DNA from: Thermoanaerobaculia bacterium
GTDB taxonomy: Bacteria > Acidobacteriota > Thermoanaerobaculia > Gp7-AA8
Direction of reading: 5' to 3'
DNA: 64,000 nt
Assembly: GCA_017883205.1 (NCBI GenBank)
Contig: JADGNZ010000007.1
Coordinates: 62,001-126,000 of the forward strand
Made by a program: the position numbers and the translations under genes. The notes beneath the pieces were generated by a model. That model did no database searches. It was not told the DNA's origin and saw nothing but the letters and a program-made list of their open reading frames with translations. Positions 41,646 to 50,158 of the stretch are shown here, piece by piece; position 1 is the first letter of the stretch; each line of letters opens with the position of its first letter.

Positions 41646-44117
41646 TCAGAGGTCACTATAGAAGCGGTAGCCACTGCCCCCGGCTGATTTGGCGGCGTAC
41701 ATGGCTTTGTCGGCGCGCGCCGTCAGCGTTTGCGTCGAGTCTCCATCGACAGGATGCATGCTGACGCCGATGCTCACGCTCACCACCAGCGTGTATCCGC
41801 CGTAGAGGAAGGGCTGGCGCAGGCTTTCCAGAAGCTTGTCGATCAGGTGCCGCGCGTTCTCCTGCGAGCCGATGTCGGGCAGGATGAGCGCGAACTCGTC
41901 GCCGCCGAGGCGGGCCACTGTGTCCAAAGTCCGCAGGCCGTGACGCAGCCGCGTGGCCACTTCGCACAGCAGAGCATCGCCGGCAGGATGGCCGAAACGA
42001 TCGTTGGTCTCTTTGAAGCCGTCGAGATCGAGATAGGCCAGCGCCCACGGCTGAGCCTCCTCCTCCGCGATGGCTCTCCGCTTCGCCCGCTCGAAAGCAC
42101 GCGTGAGGCGATCCTCGAAAAGAGTGCGATTGGCCATTCCGGTCAGCGGGTCCTTCAGCGCACGGTCACGCAACTCTCGCTCCAGCGTCGTCCGGGCGGT
42201 GACGTCGAGCGCATGTCCGAGCACGAAAGGCTCCTGGTTGGGCTCGCGGACGACGTAGTTGCGGTACTCCCACACGTGCTCGGTTCCGCTGGTGTCGGAG
42301 AGAACGAGGTTGCCGCTCATCTGTCCGGTGGCTGCGACCGCGGCGAGGTACTCCGGGAACTTCGCGCGCGCCTTCGGAGCCAGGAACTCCTCGAGGTTGC
42401 GGCCAACCATTTGATCGACCGTCAGTCCCAACGTCGAGGCGGCGGCATGGTTGACGGTGAGGAGCGTGCCGTCCATCGAGTGCGTGCAAAGCAGTCCAAG
42501 GCTGCGCTCGAAAAGGGTGCGGTAACGTTCCTCGCTTGCTTCGATCGCCGCCGCCCGCTCTTTCGCTGCAATCGCCTCGGCAAGCATGTCCGCAGCAACG
42601 CGCAGCCCGAGAATCTCGCCCTGCGACCACTGACGATCGGACACGCAATCGTCGAAGCCGAGGAAGCCCCAGAGACGCTCGCCTAAATGAACCGGCACCA
42701 CGGCAAGCGAGCGCACTCCCTGCGTCGTCAGCACGGCTTGCTCGCTTTCGGGAAAGTCCCGCACCGGTCCATGCACGGTCTCGCCGCGGCTGAAGCTATC
42801 GAGCCAGCGACCGAAGCCTGCCACTCGAAAAGGAACTTTCTGGCGCATCGCTTCGCCGATCGGTACGACTCCCGGTGCCACCCATCCGAAGCACATCCGT
42901 GCGGCGAGCTCGCCTTCCTCGGAAACCTGAAACATCGAAGCTCTGCTCGCTCCCACCGCGGTACCGATGCCGCCAATCACCTCGGTCGCCACTTCTTCCC
43001 ACGAGGCAGACTGAAATAACCGGTTTGCTGCAACCGCCACCGACTCGAGGATGTCGCCGCGAAGCGCGAGCTCGGCGTTCGCTTCGCGAAGCATCTGCCC
43101 GAGGCGCCGCATCTCCTCCTCGGCACGCCGGCGCCGCGTCTCATCGTGAAACACCGCGATTGCGTTGGAGACGCGGCCTTTGGAATCGAGAACCGGAGTA
43201 CCCCAAGCCTCGACTGAGATGCGCGAGCCTGGCCGTTGGATCTCGATGTCGTCGCATTCAGCCGACTCTCCCGCCAGCGCCAGCGCGATCGTGGTTCGCC
43301 GCGGCGGATAGGGATCGTCGGTGCCGGCGCGAAACAACTGAGAGTTCAGCTCCGACAACTGCACGCCGGGCGGGATGTCACGACTGAGGAGATCCTGCGC
43401 GGCGCGGTTGGCGTATCGCGATTTGTGGTCAGCGCCGGCGATGATGACGCCGAGCGGGAAGGCATCGAGATACTTGATCACCGCTTCCCAATAGCCGCGG
43501 CTCTGCACCACGGTAACCGCGCCGATCGCGCCGGCTGCAGCCAGCAGCATCAGCCGGGCGATTTGATTGTCCCAGTTGAAGCGGCCGTAAGTACTCGACG
43601 CAAACGCGGCGCCGTAAAGGTCATAGCGCGCCGCGGCCCACGCGACGATGCAGCCGTACTCCATCATCGTCACCGCGGCTGCGATCAGACACCACCGCCA
43701 ATCCTGCCGCAGACAAACCAGCGCCAGTGCCACGAAGTAGCAGCAGAACACGACGCGGCTGTTGGTGGCAGCGAGGGGAGTGCCGGAAAGGAGGAACCCG
43801 GCGTTGACCATGCTGACCGTGCTGACGTCGAGAAGACTGGTAAAGAGGCCAAGCCAGGCCGGTGGCTTCGGCCGCTGGGCCACTTTGAGCACGACGATGC
43901 CCATTGCCTGGACCAGGATTGTTGCGCCGAGGCCGATCCTGGCTTCCGCGCTGACCGGTCGGAACAGCACGCTCTGGAGCGGAATCAGGCCGACGAGCGC
44001 CATGATGCCGAGCCTGACCTTCGCGGCGAGGATCTCGCCCTCGCGTCCGAAGGCGATCGATTGAAAATCAGGCGCTGCCCACAACCGCGTGGACGGCTCG
44101 ATCGCGGCGTGTTTCAT
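41646..44117 (-). CDS. Membrane-anchored diguanylate cyclase with PAS-GAF-PAS-GGDEF
   Basis: The protein has 823 residues. About six hydrophobic segments lie in residues 35-215 and form a membrane sensor. They are followed by a PAS domain near 225-340, a GAF domain near 360-520, a second PAS near 530-650 and a GGDEF domain. GGDEF is intact at 738-742 and is preceded five residues earlier by the RxxD inhibitory site (RTLD), so c-di-GMP synthesis with product feedback is expected. No EAL domain is present. It ends 2 bp from aspA and could link EPS production to c-di-GMP; that link is inference. Confidence 0.92.
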   Translation of the reverse strand: MKHAAIEPSTRLWAAPDFQSIAFGREGEILAAKVRLGIMALVGLIPLQSVLFRPVSAEARIGLGATILVQAMGIVVLKVAQRPKPPAWLGLFTSLLDVSTVSMVNAGFLLSGTPLAATNSRVVFCCYFVALALVCLRQDWRWCLIAAAVTMMEYGCIVAWAAARYDLYGAAFASSTYGRFNWDNQIARLMLLAAAGAIGAVTVVQSRGYWEAVIKYLDAFPLGVIIAGADHKSRYANRAAQDLLSRDIPPGVQLSELNSQLFRAGTDDPYPPRRTTIALALAGESAECDDIEIQRPGSRISVEAWGTPVLDSKGRVSNAIAVFHDETRRRRAEEEMRRLGQMLREANAELALRGDILESVAVAANRLFQSASWEEVATEVIGGIGTAVGASRASMFQVSEEGELAARMCFGWVAPGVVPIGEAMRQKVPFRVAGFGRWLDSFSRGETVHGPVRDFPESEQAVLTTQGVRSLAVVPVHLGERLWGFLGFDDCVSDRQWSQGEILGLRVAADMLAEAIAAKERAAAIEASEERYRTLFERSLGLLCTHSMDGTLLTVNHAAASTLGLTVDQMVGRNLEEFLAPKARAKFPEYLAAVAATGQMSGNLVLSDTSGTEHVWEYRNYVVREPNQEPFVLGHALDVTARTTLERELRDRALKDPLTGMANRTLFEDRLTRAFERAKRRAIAEEEAQPWALAYLDLDGFKETNDRFGHPAGDALLCEVATRLRHGLRTLDTVARLGGDEFALILPDIGSQENARHLIDKLLESLRQPFLYGGYTLVVSVSIGVSMHPVDGDSTQTLTARADKAMYAAKSAGGSGYRFYSDL

Positions 44118-44191
44118 TGCAAGAGCCGAGTATAGGCCTTCGCTTTACGTTCGGCTGACGACTCGCCGCTCGTCGCGTCCGATCAATGCTT

Positions 44192-44767
44192 TCAATGGGC
44201 CTTCATCGCTTCGAGACGCGCCTTTGAGTCCTCGAACACATTCTTGTGCAGCGACTGGCCATGAGCATCCATCGTGACGATGGCCATGAAGTCTTCGACC
44301 CACAGATGCCAGATCGCCTCGGGTGATCCGAGGTCCATCCAGTCGACGCCGTCGACCCGCTTGATCGAAGCGGCGCAGACCTGCGCAGCGCCGCCGATGG
44401 CGTGGAGGTAGACCGCGCCGTACTCTTTGCACGCGGCCAGCGTCTTCTCGCCCATCCCACCTTTGCCGATCACGCCGCGAATTTTGTAGTCGCGCATGAC
44501 TTCCCATTGGTAAGGCTCTTCACGCGATGACGTCGTCGGGCCGGCAGCCTTGCAGACCCACTGATCGCCCTCCTTCACCATCACCGGACCGCAGTGATAA
44601 ATGATCTGCCCTTCCAGATCGACCGGCGGCTTCGTGCCGGTGTGGATGCGGTGGTGAACGGCGTCGCGGCCGGTGTAGAGACGGCCGGTGATGTTGACCG
44701 TGTCGCCGACGTGAAGCGAGCGAATGGTTTGTTCGTCGATGGGAGTGGTGAGTTTTACGAGAGCCAT
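44192..44767 (-). CDS. Fumarate hydratase class I, beta subunit
   Basis: The 191-aa protein corresponds to the C-terminal (beta) part of iron-sulfur fumarases: LKLTTPI-type start, GDTVNITGRLYTGRDAVHHR, LEGQIIYHCGPVM, AAGPTTSSRE and IGKGGMGEKTL. It works with the alpha subunit at 45594-46508 to convert fumarate and malate. The two genes are unusually separated by a membrane-protein gene on the same strand. L-tartrate dehydratase beta is the main alternative. Confidence 0.9.
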   Translation of the reverse strand: MALVKLTTPIDEQTIRSLHVGDTVNITGRLYTGRDAVHHRIHTGTKPPVDLEGQIIYHCGPVMVKEGDQWVCKAAGPTTSSREEPYQWEVMRDYKIRGVIGKGGMGEKTLAACKEYGAVYLHAIGGAAQVCAASIKRVDGVDWMDLGSPEAIWHLWVEDFMAIVTMDAHGQSLHKNVFEDSKARLEAMKAH

Positions 44768-44821
44768 GGCAACGGCATTTTGTCATGAGAGCGAGCTCAC
44801 CGCAGGTGCCCGATGACACCA

Positions 44822-45538
44822 CTAGATGTGCACGCGGAGCCAGCGGCGTGCAGCAAACCCGGCGAACGCAAGCAGAGCGCCTCGCGTAAGCATCTGAGCG
44901 ATTCCCGGGCCCGGCTGCACGTTCCAGCGAGCCATTTCGTTCAGCCTGACTTCACGCTGTCGTGAAGGCAACCCCACTGTCAGCCAGAGGCCGCCCGCGA
45001 TCACGCAAGTCGCTATTGCTATGACGGCGCTTCGACGCAGCGCAAACCAAAGCGATGGCGCAATTTGCGGCCCGCGCGACGCTCTCCTCGTGGCCGCCCA
45101 TCCGGGGCGCAGGGCGGCACGGATCCAAGTCCAGTTCATGGCGATGTGAACGCCCACCGCCACGAGTGCCCATGTCTGCAATTTGTTGTGCAGCGCACGC
45201 CAGGTTCCATCGTCGATCGTTGCAATACCGAGGTTCGGAAGCGCGGCCTGCGAGATGACAAGCCCCGAGATGACGACAATCATCGCGATGACAAACAGCG
45301 TTACGTTGAGCAGGTAGTTGATGCGGGCTCGCCGGCTTCCTCCGCTGAAGATCCGCTGCGTATGGGTCGTGATCCAACGCCACGAATACAGAAGATGGAC
45401 CAGCACGAGCAACACGAACGCGATACCGAGCCATTCGTGTACGCGCAGGCCGGTCAGATGGACTGCAGCGAGGAGCACGATCGCGACCAGAAGCATCGCG
45501 TCGACGCAGATCACGAGAAAACGTCCGCTCATCCTCAA
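44822..45538 (-). CDS. DUF4405/cytochrome-b561-like membrane protein
   Basis: The 238-aa protein has five or six hydrophobic helices. Helices one to four carry spaced His residues (LTGLRVHEWLGIAF, LVLVHLLYSWRW, ALHNKLQTWALVAVGVHIAM) in the arrangement of b-type haem ligands in DUF4405 proteins. A membrane electron-transfer or quinone-linked role is plausible but unproven. Its location between the two fumarase subunits might mean a link to fumarate/malate metabolism or be chance. Confidence 0.75.
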   Translation of the reverse strand: MRMSGRFLVICVDAMLLVAIVLLAAVHLTGLRVHEWLGIAFVLLVLVHLLYSWRWITTHTQRIFSGGSRRARINYLLNVTLFVIAMIVVISGLVISQAALPNLGIATIDDGTWRALHNKLQTWALVAVGVHIAMNWTWIRAALRPGWAATRRASRGPQIAPSLWFALRRSAVIAIATCVIAGGLWLTVGLPSRQREVRLNEMARWNVQPGPGIAQMLTRGALLAFAGFAARRWLRVHI

Positions 45539-45593
45539 GGCAGACCAATACGGGAGATGACCGGCGGAGTTCTTCGATGTCAGCCGGAAAGGC

Positions 45594-46508
45594 TCAGTAC
45601 AGCCACTCCGTCACATTACCGCCGAGGTCGAGTTGTGCGCCGCGCCGGCGGTATGCCCAGCACATGTATGCGATCGAGACGAAGAACGATGCCGGAAGGC
45701 GGTTGCGTGTGCCGATCTTGCACGCGAGCAGCGTCGTCTTGCCGCCGAAGCCCATCGGTCCAATGCCCGACTGATTCGCTTTCTCGACGACGCGCTCCTC
45801 GAGCTCGGCGAGCACGGGATCGGGATTGGTGTCGTCGAGCAGGCGGAGAAGTTGCTCCTTCGCAAAGCCATAGCCTGTGCCGCGGTCGCCGCCGATGCAG
45901 ACGCCGAGGATGCCTGGTCCGCAGCCCTGCCCTTGAGCCTGTAGAACGCAGTCGAGGATGGCGTTTTCGACGCCTTTGAGATCGCGGTTGCCGAGGTCGG
46001 GGTGGGGGAGCGAATACTGCACGTTCATGTTCTCGCAGCCGCCGCCTTTGAGCATCAGCTTCACTTCGACATGAGGCTCGCGCCACTGGTGGAAGTGAAA
46101 GACCGGCGAGCCCGGGCCGGTGTTGTCGCCGGAGTTCTTGCCCGTGATGCTGTCGACGCTGTTCTGCCGCAGGTAGCCTTTCTTCGTCGCCTCGCGAACG
46201 GCTTCCGTCGCGATCTCCTCGAACGCGAGCTGGTCGTAGCCGGCGGGGGTGTGGACGTAGAAGAGGATGGTGCCGGTGTCCTGGCAGAGCGGCAGGGAGC
46301 TGTCGCGCGCCAGGCCGATGTTGCAGCCGATGACGTTCAGAGCGACTTCGGCGTTCGATCCCTCGGCCTCGTTTTTCCGCGCCCCGGTGACGGCGCGAAC
46401 GACATCGTCGGGCAGTTGCGTCGAGGTTCGCCGGATCAGTTCGAGGATGGATTCGAAGAGAGTCGCTTCGGGTGAGATGCTTTCGAGATTCTGCGCGGTC
46501 GCGCTCAT
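45594..46508 (-). CDS. Fumarate hydratase class I, alpha subunit
   Basis: The 304-aa protein matches the N-terminal (alpha) half of oxygen-sensitive [4Fe-4S] fumarases. Likely cluster cysteines are C75 in PLCQDTG and C196 in GQGCGPG; a third near C158 (KGGGCENMN) is a candidate. The GGDRGTG loop and GPMGFGGKTTLLACKIG end are typical. It pairs with the beta subunit at 44192. Confidence 0.9.
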   Translation of the reverse strand: MSATAQNLESISPEATLFESILELIRRTSTQLPDDVVRAVTGARKNEAEGSNAEVALNVIGCNIGLARDSSLPLCQDTGTILFYVHTPAGYDQLAFEEIATEAVREATKKGYLRQNSVDSITGKNSGDNTGPGSPVFHFHQWREPHVEVKLMLKGGGCENMNVQYSLPHPDLGNRDLKGVENAILDCVLQAQGQGCGPGILGVCIGGDRGTGYGFAKEQLLRLLDDTNPDPVLAELEERVVEKANQSGIGPMGFGGKTTLLACKIGTRNRLPASFFVSIAYMCWAYRRRGAQLDLGGNVTEWLY

Positions 46509-46584
46509 GGGGTTCTCCGGGGGGAGTGTATCGGATTTGAGCGCGTGATCGTTGACGCGCTACTTATTTTGGGAAGGAGATTGG

Positions 46585-46640
46585 TTCACGCGGAGACGCG
46601 GAGAACGCGGAGAAAAACCCCTCCGCGCCGCCGCGTGAAA
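46585..46640. repeat. Palindromic repeat, CGCGGAG type
   Basis: TTCACGCGGAGACGCGGAG on the left arm pairs with CTCCGCG and CGCGTGAA on the right. Related copies lie at 46889-46927 (inside a gene) and 55389-55453. Confidence 0.8.
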
Positions 46641-46674
46641 CGCGTTGTCTATGGTTCAACAGCAATGCATGTGA

Positions 46675-47100
46675 TTACTTCTTGACAGGCTCAATGGGAA
46701 ACGCTTCATCGATCGCGCGCGCGAACTTCTCGCCTTCTTCGCCAGAGAGCAACCCACGAAGATCGCTCCAAGGCCTGTTCGCCTCGGCATGGTGAACGAT
46801 GACCGAAACCTTCTCGCGGTCGGCGAACCCTTCCAGCGGCGCGTTCAGACGGAGACTATGTGCCGCTTCATCGTATTCAGCGTTGAGGATCTTTCTCCCC
46901 GCGTCCTCCGCGTCTCCGCGTGAAACGGTTTGTCTATGGTTCAACGGCGATGCGTTTGCTTCCTTCTTGACAGGCTCAATGGGAAACGCTTCATCGATCG
47001 CTCGCGCGAACGATTCCGCATCTTCTCTGGAGAGTATGTTCTCCAAAGCCATCCACGGACGATCCGGGTCGATGTCTTCGATCTTGTCGTCGTTGTCCAT
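46675..47100 (-). CDS. Hypothetical protein made of two near-identical modules around a repeat element
   Basis: The start is ATG 47100 (141 aa). Residues about 11-50 and 109-141 are copies of one module: R-P-W-x-x-L, then an E-D/E-G helix, both ending FARAIDEAFPIEPVKK. The middle contains the translated CGCGGAG-type repeat (46889-46927). At DNA level about 100 bp at 46620-46720 is repeated at 46910-47010, including TCTATGGTTCAAC outside the reading frame, so a repeat-plus-module unit was duplicated in tandem. It faces away from clpB. The function is unknown. Confidence 0.6.
   Translation of the reverse strand: MDNDDKIEDIDPDRPWMALENILSREDAESFARAIDEAFPIEPVKKEANASPLNHRQTVSRGDAEDAGRKILNAEYDEAAHSLRLNAPLEGFADREKVSVIVHHAEANRPWSDLRGLLSGEEGEKFARAIDEAFPIEPVKK
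46889..46927. repeat. CGCGGAG-type repeat inside a coding sequence
   Basis: Half of the palindrome (CTCCGCGTCTCCGCGTGAAA) lies in frame within the duplicated hypothetical gene, marking the joint between its two modules. Confidence 0.7.
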
Positions 47101-47213
47101 GCCGGCTCGTAGTTTACGTGAGCGAAGAAGGCAGTCGCGCCCCCTTCTTGCAGGCCTCTTCTGCGAAACCGGCTCGGCCGGAATGTTCGGTAACTTTTGC
47201 CGGTTTTGCGATA

Positions 47214-47230
47214 TGAGTCTCGCGGACTCA
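47214..47230. promoter_or_regulatory. Perfect inverted repeat upstream of clpB
   Basis: TGAGTC-5-GACTCA lies 15 bp before ATG 47246, just ahead of a GAGGT ribosome site. It may be an operator or mRNA hairpin. No CIRCE element and no clear sigma-32 promoter were found. Confidence 0.4.
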
Positions 47231-47245
47231 ATGTGAGGTAATCGT

Positions 47246-49870
47246 ATGAATTTCAATAAGCTTACACTCAAAGCCCAGGAAGCCGTAGCTGAGGCGCAGA
47301 ACCTGTCCCGAGGAGCGGGCAATCCCGAGGTTACTGCCGAACATCTATTAATCGCACTCCTGCGGCAGGAGGGCGGAATCGTCGGGCCGATCCTGACCAA
47401 ACTCGGGATTCAGCCGGGACAGATCGAGACCGAGACGGCCGCCGAGATCGCCAAATATTCCCGCGTGGCCGGCGCCTCGGCGGAGCCGATCACCGGTTCG
47501 ACGCTACGCAAGGTCTTCGATGCCGCATTCAACGCCGCCACCCAGTTCAACGACGAGTACGTTTCGACTGAACACTTTCTCCTTGCGATCGCACAGACGA
47601 AAGAAGCAACCGCAGCAAAGATCCTCGCGCGCCACGGTGCCGTGCCCGATGCGCTGCTCAAAGCGCTGCAGTCGGTGCGCGGAACCCAGCGCGTGACCGA
47701 TCAGAATCCGGAGGACAAGTACCAGTCTCTCGAGCGCTACGGGCGCGACCTGACGCAGCTCGCGCGCCGAGGCAAGCTCGATCCCGTCATCGGCCGCGAC
47801 GAAGAGATTCGCCGCGTGATTCAGGTGCTCTCGCGCAGAACGAAGAACAATCCCGTCCTGATCGGCGAGCCCGGAGTCGGCAAGACCGCCATCGTCGAGG
47901 GACTGGCACGGCGCGTGGTCGAAGGCGACGTTCCGGAAGGCCTCAAGAACAAGCGTGTCGTCGCACTCGACCTCGGCGCGATGATCGCCGGCGCGAAATA
48001 CCGCGGCGAGTTCGAAGACCGTCTCAAGGCCGTCATCAAGGAAGTCGAGGAGAGCGAAGGAAACGTCGTTCTCTTCATCGACGAGCTGCACACGCTCATC
48101 GGCGCCGGCGCCTCGGAAGGGGCAATGGACGCTTCGAACATGCTCAAGCCCGCGCTGGCTCGCGGCGAGCTGCGCGCCATCGGCGCCACCACGCTCAACG
48201 AATATCAGAAGCACATCGAAAAAGACGCCGCTCTTGCGCGGCGCTTCCAGCCAGTGTTTGTTGGCGAGCCGACCGTCGAAGACACGATCGCCATTCTGCG
48301 CGGCCTCAAAGAACGCTACGAAGTGCATCACGGGGTGAAGATCCAGGACTCCGCGATCGTCGCCGCGGCCACGTTGTCGCATCGCTACATCACCGATCGG
48401 TTCCTGCCCGACAAAGCGATCGATCTCGTCGACGAAGCAGCATCGCGTCTGCGCATCGAGCTGACGTCGATGCCGCAGGAGATCGATGAGCTGACGCGGC
48501 GCATGACGCAGCTTCAGATCGAGAAGCAGGCGCTTTCCCGCGAGACCAATCCAACATCGAAGCAACGCCTCGGCGAGATCGAGAGCGAGATCGGCGAGCT
48601 GCAGGAAAAAATCAGCACGCTGCGAACGCAGTGGGAAAACGAAAAAGGCGTCATCACGCAGATCACCGATCTCAAAAAGAGGATCGAGGAGACGCGCGAG
48701 GCAGCCAACGCTGCAGAGCGTCAGGGCGACCTGAACAAGGCGGCCGAGCTGCGCTACGGCGCGCTTCCCCAGTTCAATCGCGATCTCGAATCTGCCTCGG
48801 CGCGCCTCACGGAGATGCAGAAGGGCGGTGCGCTTCTTCGCGAAGAGGTGACCGATGAAGACATCGCCGAGATCGTCTCGAAGTGGACCGGTGTGCCGGT
48901 CACGCGAATGATGGAGTCCGAGATTCAGAAGCTCGTGCGGATGGAGGACAACCTCAAGCTCCGCGTCATCGGCCAGGAGGAGGCGATCACCGCCGTCTCC
49001 AACGCCGTGCGGCGCTCGCGTGCAGGGCTCAAGGATCCCAGCCGTCCGATCGGCTCGTTCATCTTCATGGGACCGACCGGCGTCGGCAAGACGGAGCTGG
49101 CGCGTGCGCTGGCCGAGTTTCTATTCGACGACGAGAACGCCATGGTGCGCATCGACATGTCGGAGTACATGGAGCGTCACGCCGTCGCGAGGCTGATCGG
49201 CGCGCCGCCCGGCTACGTCGGCTACGAGGAAGGTGGCCAGCTCACCGAAGCGATCCGCAGACGGCCGTACGCCGTGCTGCTGTTCGACGAGATCGAGAAA
49301 GCGCATCCCGAAGTCTTCAACATCATGTTGCAGATTCTCGACGATGGGCGCCTCACCGACTCGAAGGGCCGCGTGGTCGACTTCAAGAACACGGTCATCA
49401 TCATGACGTCGAACGTCGGTGCGCAGTTCATCTTCGACTATCAGAAGTCGATGCAAACTCCGGCGCAGGAAACGGAGATGGAGCGACAGGTTCAGGAAGA
49501 GCTGCACCGTCATTTCCGTCCCGAGTTTCTCAACCGCATCGACGACGTGATCATCTTCCACGCCCTCGACATGCAGCACATCAAGCGGATCATCGAGATC
49601 CAGATCCGCAAGCTGACAAAGATGATCGCCGACCGCGGCATCACCATCGAGATCAGCGACCACGCCAAAGAGCAGCTCGCGAAAGAAGGCTACGACCCGG
49701 CCTTCGGCGCGCGTCCGCTCAAGCGCGCGTTGCAGAAACTGATCATTGATCCGCTGGCGATGAAACTGCTCGAAGGAAAGTTCAAGCCCGGAGAAATCGT
49801 CTTCGTCAACGTCGGTGACGACGGAAAGATCGAGCTCTCACTCGAACCGGAGCCGGTCGCGGTGAACTAA
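47246..49870 (+). CDS. clpB: ATP-dependent disaggregase ClpB
   Basis: The 874-aa length is typical. The N-domain ([19 protein letters not shown]) is followed by AAA-1 with Walker A GEPGVGKT near residue 206, and the middle coiled coil at about 400-530, which separates ClpB from ClpA/C. AAA-2 has Walker A GPTGVGKT near 609, [15 protein letters not shown] and the C-terminal [13 protein letters not shown]. There is no ClpP-binding loop. The protein reactivates aggregates together with DnaK. It is monocistronic and ends at a MITE-like palindrome. Confidence 0.97.
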   Translation: MNFNKLTLKAQEAVAEAQNLSRGAGNPEVTAEHLLIALLRQEGGIVGPILTKLGIQPGQIETETAAEIAKYSRVAGASAEPITGSTLRKVFDAAFNAATQFNDEYVSTEHFLLAIAQTKEATAAKILARHGAVPDALLKALQSVRGTQRVTDQNPEDKYQSLERYGRDLTQLARRGKLDPVIGRDEEIRRVIQVLSRRTKNNPVLIGEPGVGKTAIVEGLARRVVEGDVPEGLKNKRVVALDLGAMIAGAKYRGEFEDRLKAVIKEVEESEGNVVLFIDELHTLIGAGASEGAMDASNMLKPALARGELRAIGATTLNEYQKHIEKDAALARRFQPVFVGEPTVEDTIAILRGLKERYEVHHGVKIQDSAIVAAATLSHRYITDRFLPDKAIDLVDEAASRLRIELTSMPQEIDELTRRMTQLQIEKQALSRETNPTSKQRLGEIESEIGELQEKISTLRTQWENEKGVITQITDLKKRIEETREAANAAERQGDLNKAAELRYGALPQFNRDLESASARLTEMQKGGALLREEVTDEDIAEIVSKWTGVPVTRMMESEIQKLVRMEDNLKLRVIGQEEAITAVSNAVRRSRAGLKDPSRPIGSFIFMGPTGVGKTELARALAEFLFDDENAMVRIDMSEYMERHAVARLIGAPPGYVGYEEGGQLTEAIRRRPYAVLLFDEIEKAHPEVFNIMLQILDDGRLTDSKGRVVDFKNTVIIMTSNVGAQFIFDYQKSMQTPAQETEMERQVQEELHRHFRPEFLNRIDDVIIFHALDMQHIKRIIEIQIRKLTKMIADRGITIEISDHAKEQLAKEGYDPAFGARPLKRALQKLIIDPLAMKLLEGKFKPGEIVFVNVGDDGKIELSLEPEPVAVN

Positions 49871-49902
49871 GCGTCGCTCTTGCTTCAATGCGTTTTATCT
49901 CT

Positions 49903-50133
49903 CGCCTCAATTTCCAATCGAGCGCCTTCTCCCCCACGCTTTTCAGTGGGGGAGAAGGTGCCGAAGGCGGATGAGGGGGCGTTTGAGTGATCGATAGGGG
50001 AGCAGTAATCCGGCAGCGCGTCTCACAACCGGCGGCATTGCGTAGGCTGCAAGTCCCCCCTCATCCGGCTTCGCCACCTTCTCCCCCCGCAAAAAGCGCG
50101 GGGGGAGAAGGCGCTCGAGGGGAGATTGGGGCG
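49903..50133. repeat. 231-bp MITE-like palindromic element
   Basis: The two ends are inverted copies over about 33 bp (both contain TCGAGCGCCTTCTCCCCC), and each half has its own hairpin (CTCCCCCAC/GTGGGGGAG; CTCCCCCCGC/GCGGGGGGAG). A GCCGAAGGCGGATGAGGG segment is repeated in inverted form. There is no coding capacity. It fills the gap between convergent genes. Elements with this GGAGAAGG/GGATGAGGG vocabulary are known from several phyla. Confidence 0.82.
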
Positions 50134-50158
50134 CGTGAGGTCATGAGGGTCATGAAAC

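Noticed and set aside
47110-47245. CIRCE or sigma-32 promoter ahead of clpB
   Set aside because: Looked for and not found; only the short TGAGTC/GACTCA dyad is present.
48883-49749. 288-codon frame within clpB
   Set aside because: Alternate-frame shadow of the second AAA domain.
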